Assembly (NCBI GenBank): GCA_012513125.1 | Contig: JAAZCS010000110.1 | Location: 1-23,758, forward strand | From: Treponema sp. | Lineage (GTDB): Bacteria > Spirochaetota > Spirochaetia > Treponematales > Treponemataceae | Length of the DNA: 23,758 nt | Direction: 5' to 3' | Shown here: positions 13,694 through 22,842 of the stretch, one piece after another | How positions within the stretch are numbered: the stretch's first letter is position 1 | Layout of the letters: every line of letters begins with the position of its first letter | Made by a program: the position numbers and the translations under genes | Notes under the pieces: generated by a model | Told to the model about the DNA's origin: nothing | The model's input: the letters and a program-made list of their open reading frames with translations, nothing else | Databases searched by the model: none

Positions 13694-15436
13694 TCACTCT
13701 CCAAACACATTTTTTAGTGCATCTTGAGCTTCTGCTTCCAGTGATAAAATTTCTTTCTTTACATCATCCGCTTTTTTGGGAGCTTCATATTTATAAAAAT
13801 ATCTTGTAAATGGAATTTCATAGCCGATTTTTGTTTTACTTTCATCAATCCAGGCATCTGGGGCGTACGGTTTTACTTCTTTTTCAAAGTATTCGTGGAT
13901 GTCCTGCTTTACCGGAATATTTTCTGTGTCGCGCTTGTTGCTGTCGGCTTGAACTTTGCCTTTCTTTTCTACAGGCTTTCCTTTTTCATCTAGCAGCGGA
14001 CGTTCAACTGTAATTTTGTTGTAGCCAAAATCTTCTGTGTCAAAAACCTTGCTTAATTCTGTCGGTTTAAAATTATTGTATTCTTTTACAATCTTTGCAA
14101 TGTCTTTGTCGCTTATGTCGTTGCGTTTGTTGCCTAGGGCTTTGCGGCGTTTTTCAAAAAGTGCGTTTGCGTTTATTAGCTGAACTTTGCCTTGGCGCTT
14201 TTTATCTTTATTTCTGTTGAAAACCCAAATGTATGTGGCAATTCCTGTGTTGTAAAAAATATCATTTGGAAGAGCGATTATTGCTTCTAGAATATCATGT
14301 TCCAAAACGTAACGGCGAATTTCACTTGGACCGCTGCCGGCATCTCCGCTGAACAATGGGGAACCGTTATGAATTACGGCTCCTTTACCGTGTTCTTTAT
14401 CTAGTTTTGAAAACACTGCCTGCATAAAAAGCATCTGGCTGTCGCTTGAAGCTGGAAGTCCCGCTGCAAACCTTCCGTTTTCACCTTTTGCATTTTCTTT
14501 TTCTACAGCTTTTTCTTCATTTTTCCATGGACGGCCAAACGGTGGATTAGAAAGTACGTAGTCAAAAGTAATTGGAAGCTGGTCTTCGCTTAATGTGTTG
14601 CCGCAGTAAATATTGTCAGAGGCATTTTCATTTTCAAGAGAGCTTTTAATAAGAATATCCGCTTTGCAAATTGCATACGTTTCATCTTGTATTTCCTGAC
14701 CGTAGCAGTCGAGCGTAACATTGCTGTTTATGTTTTTAAGATATTCGCCTGCAACTGTGAGCATTCCGCCTGTTCCGCATGCCGGGTCGTAAAGGCTTTT
14801 TTGAATCTTGTTGTTTTCAATTACATCTTCATCGTTGCAAAACAGAATCTGGCACATAAGTTCTATTACTTCGCGTGGAGTGTAATGCTGTCCTGCGTCT
14901 TCGTTGTCTTGTTCTGAAAACTTGCGGATTATTTCTTCAAATACTTATCCCATTTCTATGTTGCTGATTTTTTCCGGGCTAAAGTCCGCCTTGTCTCCTA
15001 CAAACTCTTCTAGCACATGATACAGAATGTTCTTTTCATTCATTGTATCTATATTTGCGTTAAATTTAAATTTGCTGATTATGTCTTTTACATTTGAAGA
15101 AAAACCTTCTAAATAATCGCTTAAATTATTGTAAATTTGAGCTGAATTTTCTAATAATGAGGTCATTGTAAATTCTGAAGTATTATAAAAACAATGTCCT
15201 GTTATTTTATAAAGTTCATCATCATATGAACCTAGAAATTTTCCTTCTTTTTGCTTTTTTTCAGACAATGAACGAACTTTGTCATGTGTTTTTTCCAGTA
15301 TGCAGTCAAATCTTCGGATTACTGTAAGCGGAAGAATTACAAGTCTATATTCAGAAGGCTTAAAGCTGCCTGTTAAATTATCTGCGATAGCCCAAATAAG
15401 ATTTGCTTTTTCCGCTACATTTGTTCCTATACTCAT
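13694..15436 (-). pseudogene. hsdM: type I restriction-modification methyltransferase subunit, interrupted by one TAA
   Basis: The frame spans 580 codons from an ATG with AGGAG 8 nt upstream, but codon 164 is TAA (14945-14947). The reading is SNIEMG-stop-VFEEIIRKFSEQDNEDAGQHYTPREV; HsdM proteins normally have GYVFEE or GYIFEE here, so a tyrosine codon seems to have mutated. Before the stop lies the N-terminal helical domain; after it, in the same frame, are the AdoMet site DPACGTGG (about 217-224) and the N6-adenine motif NPPF (about 297-300). Without readthrough only a 163-aa fragment lacking catalysis is made. A second start (ATG at 14857) could give the catalytic part but would lack HYTPREV. 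It starts 33 bp after hsdR on the same strand. Confidence 0.88.
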
Positions 15437-15469
15437 TTTTACTCCTGATCGTTATACATCTGGCTGCAA

Positions 15470-18400
15470 TTAAATTGCACTTGGCAATAATTCATCACAA
15501 AGTCTTGTGTATACTGGCTCTTTTAACTGATCTTGAAAGTCCTTAAAAAGATTTTGGTCTTTTTGAAGACGGTCGCTAAAATCATCGTCCATGTTGTTCA
15601 CATTTATTGTGGTGTGAATTACGTTTTGGCTTTTTGTCTTATATTTTACTTCATAAAGCCCACGTTTTTCTGCAACACTCCGCTGTGCAAAATCCTTGTT
15701 GTGCACAAAAGCAAGAATGAACTTTCTTATTACAGGCAGAACATCCTCGCTATTAAACTCTGTATTATGAATTACGTTTATATTATCAATTATTTCTGCA
15801 ATGGTCTTGTCTTCTGTTTTTGGGGCATTTCCTACAGTTTCTGATGTTGTAATTACCCTGTCGCCGGTTGAATCAATTACGATTGGTGCAAAATCTTTAT
15901 CAACTTGAGCAAGACGGAACTTATCCATACGAATATAATCTTCAATATTTCCAGTAAACTTATTTGTGTTTATTATTTTTGTTTCAATAAACGGTTTTAT
16001 ATTCTGAAGATAGATAGCAAGTTTTAAGTAGTTCTTATCTTTTATTGTATAAATACTATTTAAGAAATTAAAATATCGTAGATAAAGAACAAGTGCTTTC
16101 TTAAACTCATCTTTCTTTTCAAGAGCTATATAAGCTCGCAAGATTCTTTTGCAAATTGAAACTCGCTTTGTTTCAATACTGATATCTTTAAAATTTTCTA
16201 CGTTGCATAATGGAAATATTTCCTCAACATCGTTCCAATCAATGATTTTAAAATCATCAAGTACTTTCTTTTGCGTCTCTAATTGAGTTTCTGTAATTTC
16301 TTTATCAATTGAAACTCCTAAATAAAAGTCTTTAAATGATTCTTGGATTGTTTCTCTTTTGTTTACAAAGTCTATTACAAAAACCTGATCAGAAGATTTA
16401 CCCGTCATTGTTCTGTTTAATCTTGATAATGTTTGAACCGCTTTTATTCCAGAAAGAGCTTTATCAACATACATACAGCTTAAAAGTTTTTCGCTGAATC
16501 CTGTTTGATATTTATCTGCAACTACCAAAAACCTGTACTCGTTCTTATGAAATTGGTCTCTAGTTTGCTTTTCTTTAATAGAAATAAAGTTGCCTTTTGA
16601 ATCAACATATTCGGAATTAATCTGCGATTCCGTTTTATTGATTGCATTACCGTCAATATCCGTATCAACTTCTACATCGCCAGAAAACGCCACCAATACT
16701 TTGAACGGAATATTTTTTTTTTGAATATATTTCTAAGCGTTCTGCAATATTCAACAGCCGCTTTTCTTCCGGACGTAACAACCATTGCTTTTCCATGCCC
16801 CTGAATTGTGTACTGTCCGTGTTCCATATAATGTTCAACAATCTTTTCACATATTCTGCTTACTCGCCCTTCATTGGTAGCAACAAGTTTTCCAACAGCA
16901 CGTGTAATACTTGCAGGATCATAACCGGTAGTATCATACATTAACTGCTTTAAGTTGTAATATTGAGAAAACGTCATGTAGTTTTGAAGAACATCAAGAA
17001 TATATTTTTCTTTTATGGCCTGGCACATTGAATATGTATGGAACGCAACTTTTTCTGTAGAGCCTTTTACTTTTGTTCCAAAAAGCTGCAATGTTTCAAA
17101 TTTTGGAGTGGCTGTAAAGGCAAAATAGCTGATATTCCTTGACTTTGACTGTGCAATTTTTTCTGCTGTCTGTTCCTGTGCTTCGTCGTTATCGTCAGTG
17201 TCGCCGTCTTCATCCAACCCAAGAGCGTCTCTAATTCCTTTTCCTGTTTCGCCACCCTGACTTTGATGTGCTTCATCGGCAATTATTGCAAATGTGTATT
17301 TTTCAGAAAGCTTTTCCTTTTCTATCTCATCAAAAATGTATGGAAACTTTTGCAATGTTGTTATAACAATACAATCCGCAGAACTTTTTAAAGCATCTGC
17401 AAGCTGTGTTCTATTTTTGGCTTCTTTTATATTTAAATTCTCTGAATATTTTAGTTTTGAAAGCGTATCTCTTGTTTGATTATCAAGAACTCGCCTGTCG
17501 TTCATAATGATTATTTTATTGTATATTTTCTTATCATCATTTGAATAAAGATTTGTTAATTGAAACGCGAGCCATGCTATTGTGTTTGATTTTCCACTTC
17601 CGGCACTATGTTCAATAAGATAGTTTTGAAAAGTTGCTTGTGATAAAACATCATTTGCAATTTTTCTAACAGCGTCAAGTTGATGATAGCGCGGAAAAAA
17701 TATTTGTGGCTCGTCATCTTCTGGTTCATCAAGAGTAACGTATGTTTGAAGAATATCTAAAAGGCTGTCTTTTTTTAGAACATTTTCCCATAAGTAATAA
17801 GTTTGATATTTACCATCGGGAGCTGGAGGATTGCCATCGCTTCCAGAATTTCCTGCCCCATTGCTTCCTAAATTAAAAGGTAGAAATTTTGTATCTTTAT
17901 GGGCAAGTTTTGTAGTCATCCAAATTTCCGATGAATCTACGGAAAAATGCACAAGTGGCCCTGATTTGAATATGAATAATGGTTCAGAAGTATTTCTTGC
18001 CATGTATTGCTTTATTCCATCTTGGTAAGTTTGACCACTTGGTTCGTATTTTAATTCGATAGTAACAACAGGTATTCCGTTTACAAAAAGAACAATGTCT
18101 GGAATTGCAGGATTTCTTAATGCCTTGTTTCCTGCTACTTAATTTATACATGTAAAAATATTTGCATTATAAAGATTTTTTACTGTTGTTCCTTTTTGGG
18201 TATTTGGTTTCCATCCAACTGTTGAAAAATGAATATCAGCGCACTTAAAGCCTTTCCGCAAGAGAGACAGCGTACCGTTCACTCTTCTTTCGTCAATTAA
18301 AGCGTCAATAAGTCTTTCTTGGGCAATTGACTCAGACTTGCTTTTACTTACTAGTTTATTCCAATTGGATTTTTGAGTTTCCTTAATAAAATTAACAACA

Positions 18401-18528
18401 TCATCCTGAATTAACGAATTTTCTTTATCGTATGAATCGCGAGGTTTTTCTGAATATCCACCATTTTGGTAAAGATAATCAATAATATGTTGTTCAAAGT
18501 CTTTTTCTATAAATTTTGCTGATAACAT
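15470..18528 (-). pseudogene. hsdR: type I restriction endonuclease subunit with a nonsense codon and a frameshift
   Basis: About 1020 codons encode a normal-sized HsdR, but in three pieces. Codon 130 is TAA (18139-18141); the frame continues unbroken with VAGNKALRN and then the PD-(D/E)xK nuclease site, P-D-I-V-L-F-V...I-E-L-K (about D144, E158, K160). The helicase part follows with Walker A SAGSGKS (about 308-314), ADEAH (about 417-421) and FTATPK. At an A10 tract (T10 at 16713-16722 on the plus strand) the frame ends in a few odd residues; one extra A would restore FKKKNIPFKVLVAFSGDVEVD and join the third piece, which has QTGFSEKLL and QTLSRLNRT. So two independent lesions are present. It is the first subunit gene of the locus, before hsdM. 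Confidence 0.9.
16713..16722 (-). other. A10 homopolymer at the hsdR frameshift point
   Basis: Ten consecutive T on the plus strand (ten A in the hsdR mRNA) encode three lysine codons. The downstream hsdR frame is reached only by adding one base or removing two, and the tract is the only obvious place for it. Tracts of this length are prone to replication and transcription slippage and to read errors. Confidence 0.8.
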
Positions 18529-18537
18529 TTTCTTCGA

Positions 18538-18852
18538 TTATTTTGATGAAAAAATAATTACGCTGAACGCAATAACAAGCACAATCATATACACTAAAGC
18601 AAGCATATAAACACTTTCTGGTATCAATTTAACAAAAATGCCCCAAACAGCAGTTATCGCTCCAATAGCAATTGACGAATAACCATAAATCTTACATTTT
18701 TTTTCATTTGCTTTTTTATAATCAACTTTTGTTTTAGCCGAAAATTCATTCATTTTTTCTAAATACTTTTTTGATAAAAAATAAAAACCAGCCACAATAA
18801 ATAAAATTCCAGAAATTAAACTTAATACAAATAATAAAACTATTTTATCCAT
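18538..18852 (-). CDS. small membrane protein of unknown function, three predicted helices
   Basis: The 104-aa product has three hydrophobic helices (about 4-27, 57-76 and 81-101). A lysine-rich segment (about 29-55, with KKYLEKMNEF and KKANEKKCK) separates the first from the other two and probably faces the cytoplasm. I do not recognise a family. It ends 9 bp before the hsdR start on the same strand, so it may be the first gene of the restriction transcript, or simply the last gene before the island. No Shine-Dalgarno is visible, but TATAAT lies 5 nt upstream of the ATG (18858-18863), which would suit a leaderless message. Confidence 0.65.
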   Translation of the reverse strand: MDKIVLLFVLSLISGILFIVAGFYFLSKKYLEKMNEFSAKTKVDYKKANEKKCKIYGYSSIAIGAITAVWGIFVKLIPESVYMLALVYMIVLVIAFSVIIFSSK

Positions 18853-18881
18853 AAATTATTATATCATATTTTACAAAATAA

Positions 18882-20180
18882 TTAGCTTCCAACAGTTTTT
18901 CCATCCCATTTTTTTGAATTAGCTCTTTCATATTCAATAACTTTATCAAAATCCACAACCGGATTACAGTTTTGTTCAAAAGATAAAGCTGTTTTATGCA
19001 ATTTTTCTATACATTCCGATTTATCTTTATATCCCAATTTTGATTTTTCAATTGAATCCCTTAGAACTCGTATTGATTCATCATAAATTTTCAAAGGAAC
19101 CGGAAAAGGTTGCCCGTCTTTCCCACCATGTGCAAAACTATATCGTGCAGGATCCGTAAATCTTGATGGCGTTCCATAAATTACTTCACTCACCAATGTT
19201 AATGATTGCAAAGTTCTAGGTCCCAACCCTTTTGTTAACATTAGTGATTCAAAATCTTTAGGTTGATTTTCATACGCCGTAGCAAGAACTCCGCCTAATC
19301 TCTTTAAATCAACAGCTTCTTTTTTCACTTCATGATGAGATGGAAGTTCAATATTTCTTCCCAATTGAACAATTTCATTTCTCACCGCCAATTCCGGAAA
19401 TAATTCACCTTGATTTAAATGTTTTTCAACATTATTTACTTTTCCATTATTCAAAAGCAAAATTTCAGAATTCTCTTTGCTCATAGAATAGATTTCATTA
19501 ATTACCTTTTCAGGATTATCTTTTGTAATTTCTAAAATTGAATTTCGTGTTTCAAATGCACTTTTATCCGTTAAATTTAAGATAGACCCCTGATTATCGC
19601 CCACAACTCCAGTATGAGGTTCTTCAACAAATGATTTTAAATTGTTTGAACACCAATGATAACGTCTAGCTATTTTGGTCTGAACATTCATTCCTTGTTG
19701 AACAACCGCCCAACTCCCAGTTTTTGCCACAATAAAATTATGTTGATATAATTGAAACCCATCTTGAACGGCGTTGTTATCAACCTTTGCACATAATTTG
19801 CTATTATTTACAAATACATCACCATTCATACCTTTTTTCATGGAAAAATCAATCAATTCGTTTGGTGTTTGCCTAGAATATTTACCTCTTCCACCACAAA
19901 TATATATTCCTAAATCATCAACTCTAGCGTTCAAACCTCTTTTCAAAGCATACATTACACTAGTTGTAATTCCAGAAGAATGCCAATCCATTCCCATTAC
20001 TGCTCCAAAAGATTGAAACCATAACGGATCGCTTAATCTCACAAGTGCTTCATCAACACCAAAATTTATGACCAAAGATTCTATTATTAATGTTCCAATT
20101 GTCATCATTCTATCTGCCAACCATTTTGGAACAGTCCCAACATGTAATGGCAAATCTGCATGACCTGTATTTCTAATCAT
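18882..20180 (-). CDS. DUF763-family protein
   Basis: The 432-aa protein starts IRNTGHADLPLHVGTVPKWL, the typical opening of DUF763, which fixes the start at 20180 rather than the longer frame to 20255, whose extra 25 codons would lie over the terminator of the next gene. Other conserved stretches are SFGAVMGMDWHSSGITTS, GGRGKYSR and, near residues 345-356, ARYSFAHGGKDG. KGLGPRT (about 317-323) with its flanking helices looks like a helix-hairpin-helix, a DNA-binding element, so a role in nucleic-acid metabolism is possible, but the function is not known. No Shine-Dalgarno is visible; TATAGT sits 6 nt before the ATG. It lies 29 bp upstream of the small membrane protein gene and could be cotranscribed with it. 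Confidence 0.85.
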   Translation of the reverse strand: MIRNTGHADLPLHVGTVPKWLADRMMTIGTLIIESLVINFGVDEALVRLSDPLWFQSFGAVMGMDWHSSGITTSVMYALKRGLNARVDDLGIYICGGRGKYSRQTPNELIDFSMKKGMNGDVFVNNSKLCAKVDNNAVQDGFQLYQHNFIVAKTGSWAVVQQGMNVQTKIARRYHWCSNNLKSFVEEPHTGVVGDNQGSILNLTDKSAFETRNSILEITKDNPEKVINEIYSMSKENSEILLLNNGKVNNVEKHLNQGELFPELAVRNEIVQLGRNIELPSHHEVKKEAVDLKRLGGVLATAYENQPKDFESLMLTKGLGPRTLQSLTLVSEVIYGTPSRFTDPARYSFAHGGKDGQPFPVPLKIYDESIRVLRDSIEKSKLGYKDKSECIEKLHKTALSFEQNCNPVVDFDKVIEYERANSKKWDGKTVGS

Positions 20181-20215
20181 TTTTATACTATACACCAATA
20201 AAGTAATTTTGACAT

Positions 20216-20248
20216 AAAAAAAAGCTGAAATATTATTTATTTCAGCTT
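20216..20248 (-). terminator. rho-independent terminator of the yidC-jag-PPIase operon
   Basis: AAGCTGAAAT (20222-20231) and ATTTCAGCTT (20239-20248) form a perfect 10-bp stem with a 7-nt loop. In the minus direction it is followed by eight T (A-run 20216-20223 on the plus strand), 14 bp after the isomerase stop codon. This separates the operon from the DUF763 gene. Confidence 0.88.
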
Positions 20249-20261
20249 CTTTCAATTCAAA

Positions 20262-21308
20262 TTAGAACTTTATCAATTTTACATCAAAACAGATATAAGA
20301 ATTGCCAGGAATTACACCCTGAATTCCGTTTGGACCATATGCCTTTTCTGGAGGCAAAATCATTTTTCTTGTTTCGCCCAATTTCATTTGTTGAACCATT
20401 TCATCAAAACCCGGAATCATATCTCCAGCTCCTGTAGAAAAAGACAATGGCTCATGACCTTGAGGATGAAAACCTTTCGATGCGTCAAATAAAGAGCCGT
20501 TTGTCAAATAACCTTTGTATTCAACTGTTACTTTCTTGCCTTTTCCAACTGCCGAACCTTTTCCTTCTTCCAAAATCTGATAATAAATACCATCTTCAGT
20601 TTTTGTACAACCTTTCACCAAATTAGCCATCGCTTTTTCTTTAGCTTCTTGCTGTAAAACTTTTAGATTTTTTTGAATACTATTAAAATCATTTTGAGTT
20701 GCTGTAAATTTTTCAGCATCTTTTCCTTGGCGAACAATTTTTACAGATTTAATTACATCATTTTGCAATGTATTATTTACAACATCTTGTCCACTAATTA
20801 CTTTACCAAAAATAGTATGTTTTCCAGTCAACCATTCTGTAGGAACAATCGTAATAAAAAATTGACTTCCGTTTGTATTTGTTCCAGAATTTGCCATAGC
20901 CAACATAAATGGCTCGCTAAAATCCAAATCATCTACAAATTCATCTTCAAATTTATAACCAGGACCACCAGTACCGTTACCCTGAGGATCTCCACCTTGA
21001 ATCATAAAATCTTGATCATCACCATTTTTCTTGCTTATTACACGATGAAATTTCAAACCATCATAGAATTTTTTGCCTTTTGCTGCATCCAAAGTACCTT
21101 CTGCAAGTCCAACAAAATTAGTAACAGTCAATGGAACTTTATCATAAAATAGTTCTACTACAATAGTTCCCTTAGTTACATCAATTACGGCAAATATGCC
21201 TTCTTTACCATTTAATACATCCATACTTTTACTCCTTGATTGACATGAACTGCTCATTAAACAAAAAATACTAAAAAATAAACCCAAAAACAAACTTTTA
21301 CTTTTCAT
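20262..21308 (-). CDS. cyclophilin-FKBP dual-domain peptidyl-prolyl isomerase, probable lipoprotein
   Basis: The 348-aa protein joins two unrelated prolyl-isomerase folds. A cyclophilin domain (about 39-195) carries FHRVI (R89), [31 protein letters not shown] and [10 protein letters not shown] (W159). After a charged coiled linker (about 200-232), an FKBP domain (about 240-348) carries [30 protein letters not shown] and LPPEKAYG. The active-site residues of both look intact. The N terminus is a signal peptide ending in SSSC at Cys22, a loose lipobox as is common in spirochaetes, so the enzyme probably sits in the periplasm on a membrane anchor. The ATG at 21308 is preferred over a GTG at 21314 because AAGGA (21318-21322) is then 9 nt away. 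Both folds probably help envelope protein folding, in line with yidC upstream. Confidence 0.92.
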   Translation of the reverse strand: MKSKSLFLGLFFSIFCLMSSSCQSRSKSMDVLNGKEGIFAVIDVTKGTIVVELFYDKVPLTVTNFVGLAEGTLDAAKGKKFYDGLKFHRVISKKNGDDQDFMIQGGDPQGNGTGGPGYKFEDEFVDDLDFSEPFMLAMANSGTNTNGSQFFITIVPTEWLTGKHTIFGKVISGQDVVNNTLQNDVIKSVKIVRQGKDAEKFTATQNDFNSIQKNLKVLQQEAKEKAMANLVKGCTKTEDGIYYQILEEGKGSAVGKGKKVTVEYKGYLTNGSLFDASKGFHPQGHEPLSFSTGAGDMIPGFDEMVQQMKLGETRKMILPPEKAYGPNGIQGVIPGNSYICFDVKLIKF

Positions 21309-21334
21309 TTTCACTAATCCTTAAAAAATCTATA

Positions 21335-22132
21335 CTAAAATTGACTTAAGAACCAAGTTTTAATTGATTCAACTCTTGCGATTAACGAATTTTTCGCAAA
21401 CTTCGCAATTCCTGGAATTTTTGCAAAACTTGTATCAGTCTGCAAATATAACAAAATATCATCCCCACAATTTTCTACTAGAATATTAATTTTCATGTCA
21501 TAAGGATCAACAGCTTTAAACAAACTTATCCCCATAGTTCCAAGATTATTAAATTCAGTATAAATTGTTTTTTCGTTTTGAAAATAAGATAATTTATATA
21601 TACATTCCCCAAATGAATGATCATTTTGATAACAATAATAAATTTTTCCATCTGCAGAACCACTTGTTTGATCTTCGATTTTTACTTGATTTTCAAAACT
21701 TTCAATCATATAAGTGTCCTTATACAAAACGAATTCTTTTTTTTGATTAATGGAATAATATTTTATTCCTTTCATTGTTGAAATTGAACGAACAACTTTT
21801 GAAATATCTTCAATTGTGATGTCTTTTTTTGATGAATTGTTATTTTTTAGAATTTCATTCTTATTAAAAACAAAAAGATTTTCTGTTAAAAATGGATACT
21901 TGTTATTTTTTTTTACAATTACACCATTTAACAAACTGTTTTTATATTCACCTTCTGGAATCAAAACTAATGTTGCTTCTCTATCCGTATGAATTAACTG
22001 CACAGATTTATTCGTCATCAATTCTTCATAATATTCTGGATTTACAATTGATTTTATACTCAAATTATCATCCGCCCAAATTCTGAAACAGCAAAACAAA
22101 ACAACAGAAAAAACAAAAAATCTTTTTTTCAT
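21335..22132 (-). CDS. exported protein of unknown function
   Basis: The 265-aa product starts MKKRFFVFSVVLFCCF and has a cleavage site after IWA, so it is exported to the periplasm or beyond. The mature part is a mix of charged and aromatic residues without cysteines apart from two late ones, and I see no catalytic motif. I do not recognise the family; similar proteins may exist only in related spirochaetes. AAGG of its ribosome binding site lies inside the last codons and stop of jag, so the two are coupled. Position between jag and an envelope foldase suggests an envelope role, which is inference. Confidence 0.75.
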   Translation of the reverse strand: MKKRFFVFSVVLFCCFRIWADDNLSIKSIVNPEYYEELMTNKSVQLIHTDREATLVLIPEGEYKNSLLNGVIVKKNNKYPFLTENLFVFNKNEILKNNNSSKKDITIEDISKVVRSISTMKGIKYYSINQKKEFVLYKDTYMIESFENQVKIEDQTSGSADGKIYYCYQNDHSFGECIYKLSYFQNEKTIYTEFNNLGTMGISLFKAVDPYDMKINILVENCGDDILLYLQTDTSFAKIPGIAKFAKNSLIARVESIKTWFLSQF

Positions 22133-22138
22133 TAAAAA

Positions 22139-22831
22139 CTACCTTAATCCTTTATATAAAACTCTTACCTGTTTATATAAACCATCACCTTCGCTTTTAG
22201 TTTCAACATCTGGAATATCATTTAATGTTGTATGTATTAATCTTCTTTCAAAAGGATTCATTGGTTCCAAAAGAATAGAAGTTTTATTAGAACGAACTTT
22301 ATCAGCTGTTGAATAAGCCAATCTAACTAAAGATTCCTCTCTTCTAATTCTGTAATTTTCTGAATCAAGAATGATTCTTAATTCTTCATGACCCAAGCGA
22401 CCAGCATAAATATTTGCCAAAAGTTGCAAAGCATCAAGATTTTTTCCTTTTCTGCCTATTAAAATTGATGAATAAGAAGAATCAAGTTTGATGCCAATTT
22501 TTTTATCTTCTCTATATGTAATTGAAACTTTAATATCATAACCCATTTTTTCAATTAAATTAGTTATGAATTCCAATAATTTTTGTTCAAATTCTCCCTG
22601 AGGAAGAGGATTTGCTACGATTCTTGAATGTTTTTCTGTATCATCTTCATTTTTCTTGTTTACAACTTCTTCCAAGGTATGAACTCTGATTTTTACATAA
22701 CCTTTTTTAAATAAAGATGTCTTTTGTGTTTCTAAAATTTCCACATCAAATTGATCTCTATCAAGATTCAACTCATTCGCTGCTATTTCAATAGCTTCCT
22801 TTTCAGTTTTTCCTTCATATTCGTATGTCAT
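22139..22831 (-). CDS. jag: KhpB/Jag RNA-binding protein
   Basis: The 230-aa protein has the three Jag parts in order: an N-terminal Jag_N domain (about 1-52, EYEGKTEKEAIEIAANEL and KKGYVKIRV), a KH domain (about 95-150, with the GxxG loop in IGRKGKNLDALQ) and an R3H domain (about 155-228, with ERRLIHTTL giving R-x-x-x-H). Such proteins bind RNA and in other bacteria influence cell division and envelope synthesis. It is 11 bp downstream of yidC, the standard neighbour in many bacteria. The region between Jag_N and KH is short and charged. Confidence 0.93.
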   Translation of the reverse strand: MTYEYEGKTEKEAIEIAANELNLDRDQFDVEILETQKTSLFKKGYVKIRVHTLEEVVNKKNEDDTEKHSRIVANPLPQGEFEQKLLEFITNLIEKMGYDIKVSITYREDKKIGIKLDSSYSSILIGRKGKNLDALQLLANIYAGRLGHEELRIILDSENYRIRREESLVRLAYSTADKVRSNKTSILLEPMNPFERRLIHTTLNDIPDVETKSEGDGLYKQVRVLYKGLR

Positions 22832-22842
22832 TTTTACTTATC

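Noticed and set aside
14687..14917. Plus-strand frames inside hsdM and hsdR as separate genes
   Set aside because: They are antisense to strongly conserved methyltransferase and helicase motifs and have no sensible starts or composition.
10688..18141. Stop-codon reassignment as explanation of the in-frame TAA and TAG codons
   Set aside because: TAA and TAG end the intact genes of the flanks at the expected places, and the interrupted codons seem to replace different amino acids (tyrosine in hsdM, probably glutamine elsewhere), so ordinary nonsense mutation fits.
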